From Sphingomonas sp. IW22 (GTDB lineage: Bacteria > Pseudomonadota > Alphaproteobacteria > Sphingomonadales > Sphingomonadaceae), in the NCBI RefSeq assembly GCF_041321155.1, contig NZ_JBGGWB010000001.1, positions 1,809,501-1,873,500 on the forward strand: DNA of 64,000 bases, written 5' to 3'. The notes below the pieces were generated by a model. It was not told the DNA's origin, made no database searches, and was given only the letters and a program-made list of their open reading frames with translations. The translations under genes and the position numbers were made by a program. This document shows positions 56,185-64,000 of the stretch, piece after piece. Position 1 is the stretch's first letter. Each line of letters starts with the position of its first letter.

Positions 56185-57653
56185 ATCTTGGGTGGCGCGA
56201 CGCTGCGGCGTGGGCGACGTTCGCGGTCGCGGATTGCCACCAGTGCGGCGACAGCGCCGAACAGGACGAATACGAACACCGCAGGCCGCGCATTGAACGC
56301 AGTAAAGGCCAGCATCATCGCTGACATCACCAAGGCCCCGATAACGAACCCGGATGCCGCAAGGCGCCGTGTGTCCCCGCTCGCCCAGCGGCGCAGTCTC
56401 ACGGCATGAAGGACGAACAAGCCGTAGCAGGACAGGAAAAGGGCCAGCCCCGCCAACCCCGAAATCAACGCCACCCACAGATAGGCATTCACGAAGTCGA
56501 TGATCCCTTCGCCCTGGCGAAGATCCTCCAGCCGATCCATGATATCGGCAAGCGCAAAGCCCACGACCGGACTGGCGTGCAGTTCCTCGATTCCCCTAGC
56601 CAACAGCGTCTCTCGATAGACCGCGCTGTCGCTGGACGAACCCGAAAGACCCAGCGTTTCGGACAGGGATGGCGATGATTGTGCGGCGACGACCAGGGCC
56701 AGCCCCACGCCAGCGACAATGACGCCGGTTCGGATGATGCGCAGATACTGGCCGTTATGCGCCATCGTCAGGATGATCGCCAGAAACAGCCCGCTCCACG
56801 CCCCACGCGACTGCGGCGCGAGCAAACCCAGCACGGCAAAGCCGAACATCAACAGATGGTGCCACTTCGAACGGAACCGGTCGCGCGCCAGCCATAGTGC
56901 CAGAACGCAGATCGCCATGACGAATGCGGTAGCAGTGGATTCCAGAAACGGCCCCGCCGCGCGCAAGATGCCGCCCCGCGACTTTACGAAATAGCCGATG
57001 GGTACCTGATAATGCTGGTACAGCGGATAATAGATCGGCCATGCCTGTGCGGCTTCGTACAACAGGATGGCGGAAAGGACGACGGCGCCCGCCGCCAGCC
57101 ACAGCAGCGCCTCACCCATGTCCTCCATCGACGCAATCCCGCGGCTCAGCACGTAATAGGGCAAGCCCAGATCCAGCACGATGTTGATCGCGACCCGCAG
57201 GAAATGGGTGGGAGTCGTCCCGCGTGACAAGGCGGCGCCCAGCAGCAAGATGATCCCCACCGCCGCCAGATCAAAGGCGACCCGCGGGCGCGCCCGATTG
57301 CCGTACAGCATCAAGGCGGCTGCGGCCCCCAGTCCCATCGCATCGTGAACGCCGAAATCGAACAGCTTGGTCGCCCCGATCGTCACTGGCGTATCGAGAC
57401 CGGGGAGCAGCAGCAGCGCAAAGACATAGACCGGCGCGATGCGGTCGGTTCGTCCGGCGACGACGGGAACACACAGGAGCATTGCCGCAAAAAGCAGTCG
57501 CAGGTCGGGCAGCACCCACGCAATCAGCGGCAGCGCGACCGCCATGCCGACCAGCCTTGGGCCGTCGCGCTGCGCCGTGGCATTATCAAGGCACCAGGCG
57601 AACGCCAGCAGGACCAGCCCGGATACCAACCCCACATGCAGCGCGGCCGTCAC
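56154..57653 (-). CDS. O-antigen ligase/Wzy-like polysaccharide polymerase
   Basis: 499 aa with about 11-12 membrane segments and a large periplasmic loop, around RGTTPTHFLRV to YFVKSRGGILRAAGPFLE, then PQSRGAWSGLFLA, the conserved Arg-rich part of the Wzy_C/ligase domain. It joins repeat units into long chains in the periplasm. The GTG start overlaps the upstream hydrolase stop (GTGA), and the stop region overlaps the flippase. Confidence 0.87.
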   Translation of the reverse strand: MTAALHVGLVSGLVLLAFAWCLDNATAQRDGPRLVGMAVALPLIAWVLPDLRLLFAAMLLCVPVVAGRTDRIAPVYVFALLLLPGLDTPVTIGATKLFDFGVHDAMGLGAAAALMLYGNRARPRVAFDLAAVGIILLLGAALSRGTTPTHFLRVAINIVLDLGLPYYVLSRGIASMEDMGEALLWLAAGAVVLSAILLYEAAQAWPIYYPLYQHYQVPIGYFVKSRGGILRAAGPFLESTATAFVMAICVLALWLARDRFRSKWHHLLMFGFAVLGLLAPQSRGAWSGLFLAIILTMAHNGQYLRIIRTGVIVAGVGLALVVAAQSSPSLSETLGLSGSSSDSAVYRETLLARGIEELHASPVVGFALADIMDRLEDLRQGEGIIDFVNAYLWVALISGLAGLALFLSCYGLFVLHAVRLRRWASGDTRRLAASGFVIGALVMSAMMLAFTAFNARPAVFVFVLFGAVAALVAIRDRERRPRRSVAPPKIYTKWAWRRM

Positions 57654-59236
57654 TGTCCGCTTTCCATTACCCGGCGAACGGCGGCCAGTTTCGGTGCGGC
57701 GCTCAGCGGTTGACCGGCATATTCACGCAATCCCCATGATCCATATTCCCCGATCGGGGCGGTTGAGGCGTAAAGAACCAGATCGTCGCCGATGGTCCGC
57801 CGCCACCGGTCCAGATAGGTGCGATAGGCAAACCCCATTCGCGGGTCGCGCTGGAGCTGCCGGGCAAAGGCGACGTTGCGCGTGACCAGATGCTGACCGC
57901 CTTCATAAGCGATGAACCGCTTGCCGAACCGCGCGGCGATCGCGCGATTACGCGCCGCGAACGTCAGCGTGTCGTCGATTGCGGCGGGCATGCGGTCGAA
58001 CACCCATTGCACATCGCCATCATGCCCTTCCAGATCGACCCAGATATAAGGCGCGGTTGCCAGTGCATCGACACAGTCGGCGGTGCGCTCGAAGCCCAGA
58101 ATGATGCGGGCCATATCGGGATTCGCGTTCTGACTGGCAGCGACGCGCACCAGCCTGTCGGGGCGATCGGCAAATGCCTGCCGCCAGATTGCCATGACGG
58201 GGCAGAGTTTCTGTGCATAGCGGATGGCCTGTGCCTGCATCGGGTCGCCGCCGCCCAGGCCGAGCGCCAGGCCTTCGGCACGCGCCGCGCGGGCAGCGTC
58301 GAACTGGTCGTTCCAGATCTCGTTCCCCAGTTCGACATATACGGTGCGATCAGGGTCGAGGCGGGCACGCACCAGTTGGGCGAAGCTGCGGACATAATCG
58401 GCATCCGCCTGATAGGGCATCAGGAACCATGGATCTGCCTTCGTCCGATTGGCCAGCGCGACCATATCCTCGACCGAAGCGCCCGCGCCGGTCACCTGCG
58501 ATCCGCTGGCGGGTGTTGCGCGCAGGTCCCATCGAACCGGGGCATTGTCGTTCGTCCGCTGCCAATCGAGAAAACGCAGTATCGCGAACCCCTTGAGGAA
58601 CGACAGGAATTCGGGATGAAAGCGCTCGTCCGGCGCGCGCGTGGTCTCGCGGCAGTCAAGCTCGCGCACCGGGTCGGCCCGCTCGGTCTCGACAAGTTCG
58701 ATCCAGCCGCGTTCATCCTCTGCACCGGTCGGCGTCAGTTCGATCAGCAATTCACCCGGCATGCGCGCGACCGCGCGCGCGACCCCGCCAGCGTCGATCC
58801 TCCCTTTGCCGCGAAAGGTGCAACGAACACGTGTCGGCCGGTATGGGGCCGGTGGAAGGGTCAGCGTTCGCGGCGCAGTCTGTCCGGGTTCAAGGAAAAG
58901 CACACCGCCCGCGCGGTCCAGCTGTACCGGCGGCATCGCGCTCCAGCCCTTGCCGTAGGAGGAAAACCATTCACCCTGTTCGATCAGGTTGGTGAATACC
59001 TGCTGCCGATAATAATCGTTCAGGCCGAACAGGTTGATGCCGATCCGTGTCGGCGGCGGGGCGGAGGGCGCCACCTGTTCCGCAAGCATGATCGAACCGG
59101 TTTCGATCAGCTTCAACCCGGTATGGCCGCTGAGTACGGCGACCGCCGCCGTCAGCAGCAACAGCGCGCCCCAGCGCTTCCATCGACGCGGCCTGGCAGC
59201 GATTGCCCCGTCGTTGTGGACGGGCAATCGGATCAC
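57650..59236 (-). CDS. Membrane-anchored glycoside-hydrolase-like protein of the polysaccharide locus
   Basis: 528 aa. An N-terminal transmembrane segment (GALLLLTAAVAVLSGH) anchors a periplasmic domain beginning TRIGINLFGLNDYY. A beta-rich part around 90-190 precedes a TIM-barrel-like region containing VYVELGNEIWNDQF (a clan GH-A style acid/base Glu after NE) and FIAYEGGQHL (possible nucleophile Glu). The exact GH family is not recognised. The GTG at 59236 overlaps the WecG-family stop. It may trim or edit polysaccharide during export. Confidence 0.8.
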   Translation of the reverse strand: MIRLPVHNDGAIAARPRRWKRWGALLLLTAAVAVLSGHTGLKLIETGSIMLAEQVAPSAPPPTRIGINLFGLNDYYRQQVFTNLIEQGEWFSSYGKGWSAMPPVQLDRAGGVLFLEPGQTAPRTLTLPPAPYRPTRVRCTFRGKGRIDAGGVARAVARMPGELLIELTPTGAEDERGWIELVETERADPVRELDCRETTRAPDERFHPEFLSFLKGFAILRFLDWQRTNDNAPVRWDLRATPASGSQVTGAGASVEDMVALANRTKADPWFLMPYQADADYVRSFAQLVRARLDPDRTVYVELGNEIWNDQFDAARAARAEGLALGLGGGDPMQAQAIRYAQKLCPVMAIWRQAFADRPDRLVRVAASQNANPDMARIILGFERTADCVDALATAPYIWVDLEGHDGDVQWVFDRMPAAIDDTLTFAARNRAIAARFGKRFIAYEGGQHLVTRNVAFARQLQRDPRMGFAYRTYLDRWRRTIGDDLVLYASTAPIGEYGSWGLREYAGQPLSAAPKLAAVRRVMESGQ

Positions 59237-60021
59237 AGCACCTGAAGCGGATGATCGCGCCGCCATGCATGCGCGAGCGCAAAGATTTCCGGCCCGTCGA
59301 CCAGATAGCGCCGCCACATCCGGCCGGGATTGGTCGACAGCCTGAACAGCCATTCCGCCGACATCCGCTGCATGGCCACGGGCGCGCGCACCTGTGCCCC
59401 GGTCAGAAAGTCGAGGCTTGCGCCGACGCACAATCCCACGCCGACGGCACCGCCCATCCGCTCGATCCGGTGGGCAAGGATTTCCTGTTGCGGCGATCCA
59501 ACCGCAAAAAAGACATAACGTGCGCGAGTTTCCACGACGAAGGCTGCGGCCCTGTCCACTTCGCGCGGGTCGTTGATAAAGCCCATCGGTGGATTGTGGT
59601 GCGCGACCCGCTTCAGCCCGTAACGAGCAACCAGCGTGGCCAGCGCGTCCGCATCGCCGCCGACGATCGCGACTTCATCTTGCGGGCCGAGCACCGCGTC
59701 GAACATGCGCACGGTCAGGTCGCTGCCCGGCAGCACTGGCAGCCGCAGGCCGCTCTGACGCGCCAGCCGGGCCAGGATGCGACTGTCGCAAAGCACCATC
59801 CAGGCGCCGCGATACGCTGGCCACAGGTCGGAGCGGCTACGCTGCAGCCGCACGATATGATCGACATTGGGCGTCACGACATAGGCAAAGGGAGCACCGG
59901 GATCGCGATTGCGGATCGTGTCGATGATCCGGGTGTCATCGTCGGCGTTGAAGGGAAGGTCCATATACTCTGTCGATGTGCAGGAATCGCGGACTATGGG
60001 CCTTTCAGACGTAGCAAGCAT
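59233..60021 (-). CDS. WecG/TagA/CpsF family glycosyltransferase
   Basis: 262 aa, GT26. It shows the family motifs YVVTPNVDHIVRLQRS, VLCDSRILARLAR, LPGSDLTVRMFD, VFFAVGSPQQEILAHR and GLCVGASLDFLTG. Transfers a sugar (N-acetylmannosaminuronate, glucuronate or glucose in known members) to a lipid-linked intermediate; in Sphingomonas gellan-type loci such an enzyme adds an early residue. ATG at 60021 chosen by homology and GAAAGG; the frame is open 44 codons further. Confidence 0.9.
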   Translation of the reverse strand: MLATSERPIVRDSCTSTEYMDLPFNADDDTRIIDTIRNRDPGAPFAYVVTPNVDHIVRLQRSRSDLWPAYRGAWMVLCDSRILARLARQSGLRLPVLPGSDLTVRMFDAVLGPQDEVAIVGGDADALATLVARYGLKRVAHHNPPMGFINDPREVDRAAAFVVETRARYVFFAVGSPQQEILAHRIERMGGAVGVGLCVGASLDFLTGAQVRAPVAMQRMSAEWLFRLSTNPGRMWRRYLVDGPEIFALAHAWRRDHPLQVL

Positions 60022-60356
60022 GGTCGTGCCTTTCGCGAGCTGATCAGCGCCGCTGACGGTGCCAGCGTCTCGCGCGTTCGGCTTTGCCCAGTGGCTGTCG
60101 ATGGCGGAGTTGCGCGGGACCGGGGCGTCCAATCGGATGCGGACGGCGGCCATTATGCGCGTTCCTGTCGCGATTGCTGCTTGGCGAAATAATTAGTGAC
60201 TTTTCAGCAGGCGGGATCGGCCAGAGGCGCGCATTTCACGCCAAGCCGCTGAACCGGCGTGGTGAATATTCCCCGGCGGCAACTGCCAGTGGTCTTCGCC
60301 GACTGTCTGCATCGGGGGGCGGGGCGTAGGATCGGTCTCAACCCAGGAGGCCGGAT
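60022..60356. other. Divergent promoter region of the polysaccharide locus
   Basis: 335 bp between the WecG-family start and the export-protein start. It should drive the run toward 56154 and the export genes toward 64000. A short AT-rich stretch lies at 60186-60205; I could not assign -35/-10 elements. No RNA gene or repeat seen. Confidence 0.4.
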
Positions 60357-61022
60357 GTGACGTCGACCAGTCGAACCCGCGCAAGACGACCGGCATTGCC
60401 CGCGTTCGTGCGTCTGGTGATAGGATCGGTGGCGCTGGCACCATGCGCGCCGGCGATGGCCCAAACATCGGGACCGGGCGTGGCGCCCGCCGCGATTACC
60501 CGGCCGGTACCGCAATATCGAGTGGGTACAGGCGACGAGCTGGAGGTGTTCGTCTGGGGTGAGGAGCGGATGCAGCGCACCGTCCGGGTCCAGTCAGACG
60601 GCACCTTTGCGTTTCCGCTGGCCGGGACGATCCGCGCGGAAGGGCGGAACGTGTCCGACATCTCGACCGACATTCGTGAACGGATTTCAACCAATTACCG
60701 CTCGGCACCGCCGGATGTTACCGTTTCGGTCCGAACCGCCAGCGAGATGCGATTTTACGTCGTGGGCAAGGTGCGGCAGGCGGGCAGCTATACCAGCAGC
60801 GGAAACGTCAATGTGCTTCAGGCGCTGAGCATGGCGGGGGGCGCGGCAGAGTTCGCGGACCTGCGCAATGCGGTGATCCTGCGGCAACGCCCCGACGGTG
60901 CGCAGACCGTAGAACCGGTAGCGCTGACGACATTTCTGAAAGGGCGGCGCGGGTTGCGTGCGGGTGCGCTGGCGACGGCGCTGCCGACGCTTGGCGGCGG
61001 CGACGTCCTTGTCATCCCATGA
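60357..61022 (+). CDS. Polysaccharide export outer-membrane protein (Wza/BexD-like)
   Basis: 221 aa with a signal peptide ending at AMAQ. The Poly_export domain (YRVGTGDELEVFVWGEERM, VQSDGTFAFPLAGTIRAEG) and one SLBB repeat (FYVVGKVRQAGSYTSSGNVNVLQALSMAGGAAEF) are clear. Length is short compared with Wza (about 380 aa), as usual for sphingan GelD-like proteins. GTG start at 60357, six bases after AGGAGG; an overlapping ATG is closed at once by TGA. First of the export genes. Confidence 0.93.
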   Translation: MTSTSRTRARRPALPAFVRLVIGSVALAPCAPAMAQTSGPGVAPAAITRPVPQYRVGTGDELEVFVWGEERMQRTVRVQSDGTFAFPLAGTIRAEGRNVSDISTDIRERISTNYRSAPPDVTVSVRTASEMRFYVVGKVRQAGSYTSSGNVNVLQALSMAGGAAEFADLRNAVILRQRPDGAQTVEPVALTTFLKGRRGLRAGALATALPTLGGGDVLVIP

Positions 61023-62172
61023 TCGGATATACCGCCCCGTCGGCGCGCGGCTGCCGCGTACCGCCGTGTTGGCGGGCGTTGCCGTCGGCTTTGCGATACC
61101 GGTCGGCGCCCAGACGATGACCCGTCTGGATGGCCATGCCCGCGTCATCGCGTCCGACAATCCGTTCCTGCTGGACGGCGGCGATACGCATGCCGTTGCC
61201 ATGGAGGTTGCCGCGCGCCCCGACCTGCGCTGGCAACCCGGTCCGTCGACGTTCGCACAGCTGCGCGGGGAGGTTGCGTATCGCCGGTATCTGCGCCGCT
61301 ATGGCGACTTCCTGACCGGCGATGCCGAAGCTTCGCTGCGTCACCGCGCCAGTGACTTCATCTCGGCCGATGCTTCGCTCACCTATGCCCGCGAGCTGCC
61401 GATCGACGGCCTGACGGAAAGCAGTGATTTCGCCGTCGATCCCACCACGGTCCGGCAACGGATTAGCGGGCGCGGTGCGGTGACCTGGACGCCCAATAGT
61501 CGCGACCGACTGGTCGGGGCCGTGGGGTTTGAGCGGTTGCGTTATTCCCGCGCGGGCCCGCTTGCCGGGACGAACGCCCGCAATCTGGATGTCGAGGCGA
61601 CCCGGCGGATTACGGAACGGACGCGGATCGGGGTGTCGGTGATGGCTGCCCGGACCCGGATCGCGGGCACCGGTAATCTTGCCGCCGACGGCATTCGCGC
61701 GGTGATCGAACATCAATTCTCTCCCCACCTGAACGCGCGCGGGCGGCTGGGGTTCGAATGGACGCGCTATGACATCGGCAGCAGCAGTGCGCGCGGCCGG
61801 CTGAGCGGTAATGCGAACATCTGTTATCGTCCCGAACGGGTCGAAGGGTGTTTCACCGCGTCGGTTCAGAACGAGGTCAGCGGTATCGGCGGATTGCAGC
61901 GCGAGCGTTTCGTCGGCGCGACATTTCGATACCGGCTGGACGAGTGGTCGAGCCTGACGGCCCTCGCCGACCGGCGTAGCAGCGACCTTGCCGCGCCGCT
62001 GGTGCCGATCCGTACCCGCGCCGAACGGGTGGGCATCGGCTATGAACGGCGCGTCGGTCCGCGATTGATGCTGACCGGCAACGCCGACTACCAGCGACGG
62101 CAGTTCGCGATGGGGGGCACCAATGGCGCCTTTGTGATCCTGTTGGGCATTTCGCTGGCGCGGGGGGACTGA
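61009..62172 (+). CDS. Outer-membrane beta-barrel protein of the polysaccharide export system; start uncertain
   Basis: About 387 aa. A signal-like segment RLPRTAVLAGVAVGFAIPVGAQ precedes repeated amphipathic strands (RGEVAYRRYLRRYGDF, ADASLTYAREL, RGRLGFEWTRYD, ERVGIGYERRV) typical of outer-membrane barrels found between wza and wzz genes in sphingomonads. The frame is open from a GTG at 60958. No ATG lies in frame: the ATG at 61019, which overlaps the previous stop as ATGA, reads one base off this frame and stops after 33 codons. I propose a TTG at 61009 as start, with a frameshift as the alternative. Confidence 0.75.
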   Translation: MSSHDRIYRPVGARLPRTAVLAGVAVGFAIPVGAQTMTRLDGHARVIASDNPFLLDGGDTHAVAMEVAARPDLRWQPGPSTFAQLRGEVAYRRYLRRYGDFLTGDAEASLRHRASDFISADASLTYARELPIDGLTESSDFAVDPTTVRQRISGRGAVTWTPNSRDRLVGAVGFERLRYSRAGPLAGTNARNLDVEATRRITERTRIGVSVMAARTRIAGTGNLAADGIRAVIEHQFSPHLNARGRLGFEWTRYDIGSSSARGRLSGNANICYRPERVEGCFTASVQNEVSGIGGLQRERFVGATFRYRLDEWSSLTALADRRSSDLAAPLVPIRTRAERVGIGYERRVGPRLMLTGNADYQRRQFAMGGTNGAFVILLGISLARGD

Positions 62173-62174
62173 CG

Positions 62175-63596
62175 GTGGAGACCGCTCTCGTCCAGCCGCC
62201 GTTCGGCCTGCGAGAGTTGCTGGCGATCCTGTATCGCCGGTGGCCATGGATCATACCGGCCATGGTCGTCTGTGCGATCGCCGCGCTGTCGATGCAAAAT
62301 TCGATCTATCGTTCGTCCGCGACATTGCTGATCGATTCGCAGCAGATCCCGACCAGCCTTGTCGCATCGCCGTTGACGAGCATCGCCAACGAACGGATTG
62401 CAAAGATCCGGCAGCAGGTCTCCAGCCGGGCCAGTCTGGCCGCGATCATCCAGCGTCATGACCTGTATCCCGAAGAGCGCCGGACCCGTTCGCTGGACGA
62501 GGTGATGGACCAGATGCGGGGCGCGATAGCCGTCGACGTGGTGGGGACATCCGAGAACGGCGCCGAACGGACGATCGCGTTCACCCTGTCCTTTTCCTAC
62601 CCCGACGCCGCAAAGGCGCAGGCGGTCACTGCGACGTTAACCGAAATGTATCTCGACGAGGACAAGCGGCTTCGCACCGATCAGGCGACGGGGACGGCGA
62701 CCTTCCTTGGCCGCCGTGCCGACGAACTGCAACGCCGCCTGGCCGCGCTCGCCGATGCGCGCCGCGCGATCGAGGCGCGATACGCCGGCGCGTTGCCGAC
62801 CCAGGTGGCCTTCAGCGCCCAGGCGGAAACAAATCTGCGTGCCGAGATCGCGCGTATCGACGCCGAAACCCAGAGCCTGTCGCAACAGGGCGGTCTGCTC
62901 GCGGCACGGGAGCGGGAAATCGCCCAGGCCCCCCGTCCGGAGGCAGAGGCGCTGCGCCGTGCCGAGGAGCGGCTGAATCAACTCAGCGCCGTATATTCCG
63001 ACGACTATCCAGAGGTTCGGGCCGCACGCGCCGCGCTGGAGCGTCAGCGCGCTACTCTGGCCGCGCTGCCGCGCGCGGGCGGGGAAGTCGTCGCGAGCGA
63101 GATTGCCGCAGGCCACGCGCGTGCGGCGATGCTGGGGGCCAGGCGCGCCCAGCTTGTCGCACAGGTCGCGGAAATCAACCGCCAAACCGCGCTGGCGCCC
63201 CAGGCATCCTATGAATTGACGCTGCTGGAACGCGAATATGACAATCTGCGCCGGCAATATGAGGATCTGCGCGAAAAGCAGCTCGACGCACAGGTCGCCG
63301 CGAATTTGCAGGTCGAGGACAAGGGCGAGCGATTCTCGGTCGTCGACGAGCCCAGCCTTCCCCATCAACCCATAGGCTTTGGTCAAATGGTCATGTTGCT
63401 GCTGGGGGGACTTGGTGGGGCAGGGCTATGGGCGGTGCTGGCGATCGCGTTCGAATTGCTGCGCGGGACGATTCATGGCGCGACGGCGCTTGCCCATGCG
63501 GTGCCCGTGCCGGTGCTGGGCGTGCTGCCGCTGGATCGGCGCTGGGACGGAATCTGGCGCCGCGTGTTCGAAGGAGGGGCCAGTCGTGCAGCCTGA
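62175..63596 (+). CDS. Wzz/GumC-type polysaccharide chain-length determinant
   Basis: 473-aa inner-membrane protein. N-terminal cytosolic tail, TM1 near residues 27-45 (WIIPAMVVCAIAAL), a long periplasmic coiled-coil region (about 160-370, with many ADELQRRLAALADARRAIEA-like heptads), and TM2 near 408-430 (MVMLLLGGLGGAGLWAVLAIAF). It controls polymer length together with the following kinase. The GTG at 62175 follows GGGGGGA. Its last bases overlap the kinase start. Confidence 0.92.
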   Translation: METALVQPPFGLRELLAILYRRWPWIIPAMVVCAIAALSMQNSIYRSSATLLIDSQQIPTSLVASPLTSIANERIAKIRQQVSSRASLAAIIQRHDLYPEERRTRSLDEVMDQMRGAIAVDVVGTSENGAERTIAFTLSFSYPDAAKAQAVTATLTEMYLDEDKRLRTDQATGTATFLGRRADELQRRLAALADARRAIEARYAGALPTQVAFSAQAETNLRAEIARIDAETQSLSQQGGLLAAREREIAQAPRPEAEALRRAEERLNQLSAVYSDDYPEVRAARAALERQRATLAALPRAGGEVVASEIAAGHARAAMLGARRAQLVAQVAEINRQTALAPQASYELTLLEREYDNLRRQYEDLREKQLDAQVAANLQVEDKGERFSVVDEPSLPHQPIGFGQMVMLLLGGLGGAGLWAVLAIAFELLRGTIHGATALAHAVPVPVLGVLPLDRRWDGIWRRVFEGGASRAA

Positions 63597-64000
63597 ATTC
63601 GAAATCCGGATGCGAAGGGGATCGTTCGGCGCACTGATCGGCGCAAGCGGTGGCAACGAAGTGGAATTGGTGCAACGCTGCCTGTCGGACCATCACATCG
63701 TGGGGTTCAGTTCGTTCGACAAGCGCGTGCAGCCTTTCATCGCGCTGCGGTCGATGATGATGCAGCATATCCGCGAGAGCGGGCATCGCGTCTTTGCGAT
63801 CACGTCGGTCCAGCCCGGCAATGGCAAGACGCATGTCGCGGTCAACCTGGCCGCGGTGCTTAGCCGGATCGTGCCGACGCGGCTGATCGAACTGGATCTG
63901 CGCCGCCCGATGATCGGCGCGCGTCTGGGCCTTCGCAGTCCGTTCACCGGCATTGACGACGTACTCGCCGGGAAGGCGCAGCTGGCAGATTCGGCGACCC
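63586..64000 (+). CDS. Polysaccharide co-polymerase tyrosine-kinase-like ATPase (CpsD/CapB type), cut by the window end
   Basis: Only the first 138 codons are visible. GTG start at 63586 after AAGGAGGGG, overlapping the Wzz stop. Walker A is TSVQPGNGKTHVAVNLA and the BY-kinase Walker A' is LIELDLRRPMIGARLG, preceded by the usual FIALRSMMMQH helix. It should phosphorylate Tyr residues and cycle with the Wzz protein to control export. The Tyr-rich tail, if any, is beyond the window. Confidence 0.88.
   Translation, partial: MQPEFEIRMRRGSFGALIGASGGNEVELVQRCLSDHHIVGFSSFDKRVQPFIALRSMMMQHIRESGHRVFAITSVQPGNGKTHVAVNLAAVLSRIVPTRLIELDLRRPMIGARLGLRSPFTGIDDVLAGKAQLADSAT

Overview
The window is 64 kb of GC-rich, gene-dense DNA. 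It looks like a chromosome segment of a sphingomonad-type alphaproteobacterium. The evidence is a TonB-dependent receptor with short plug-type carbohydrate or phosphate neighbours, a small UVR-domain protein, many GTG starts with ATGA/GTGA stop-start overlaps, and an exopolysaccharide locus of Wza/Wzz/Wzy/Wzx type. That assignment is inference; there is no rRNA gene or other taxonomic marker here. I saw no tRNA, rRNA, CRISPR array, transposase, integrase or att site.

Layout. (1) 1-9.3 kb holds mixed housekeeping genes: an SDR oxidoreductase behind an unrecognised 741-aa protein, phosphatidylserine decarboxylase, a lipid kinase convergent with a PAP2 phosphatase, an orphan UVR protein, a PQQ-type sugar dehydrogenase fused to a PEBP (YbhB) domain, and YjbQ. 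(2) 9.4-15.0 kb has an alkaline phosphatase, a large TonB-dependent receptor and a secreted phospholipase-C-like enzyme, which together look like an organophosphate scavenging set. (3) 15.3-19.8 kb has HU, a Na+/H+ antiporter, a Tat-exported SDR and a secreted CE1-like esterase. (4) 20.0-37.1 kb is a catabolic locus for L-fucose or a related L-sugar. One minus-strand run (29.17 to 19.98 kb) encodes a sugar-acid dehydratase of the enolase superfamily, an MFS transporter, a GntR regulator, a lactonase, a GH141-like beta-helix glycosidase, a mutarotase, a 2-keto-3-deoxy sugar-acid dehydrogenase, an FMN L-lactate/glycolate dehydrogenase and an FAH-family hydrolase. A second run (32.2 to 29.4 kb) encodes an L-fucose-dehydrogenase-like aldo/keto reductase, a hydroxyacid dehydrogenase and a glycerate kinase. 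Altronate-dehydratase-like and zinc alcohol dehydrogenase genes, a FucP-like symporter and an IclR regulator follow. Together these can take an L-fucoside to free sugar, lactone, acid, 2-keto-3-deoxy acid, 2,4-diketo acid, and finally pyruvate plus L-lactate. (5) 37.3-38.8 kb has two LuxR-type regulators facing away from each other across a 0.5-kb AT-richer gap. (6) 38.7-64 kb is an exopolysaccharide locus (flippase, polymerase, export, chain-length and kinase genes, several glycosyltransferases) with an embedded two-protein hybrid NRPS-PKS, a PPTase and a 2-oxoglutarate oxygenase.

Most notable observations. The hybrid NRPS-PKS has the order formyltransferase-like / A domain split by a luciferase-like monooxygenase / PCP, then KS-AT-KR-DH-ACP-TE. 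Its DH lies after the KR and its TE has a Cys nucleophile. It is translationally coupled to a glycosyltransferase and its own PPTase inside the polysaccharide locus. In the sugar locus, the transporter reading frame carries an in-frame TGA after 18 codons. The last about 20 codons of an otherwise missing TonB-dependent receptor also remain there, and TGATAT-type palindromes sit on both catabolic promoters.
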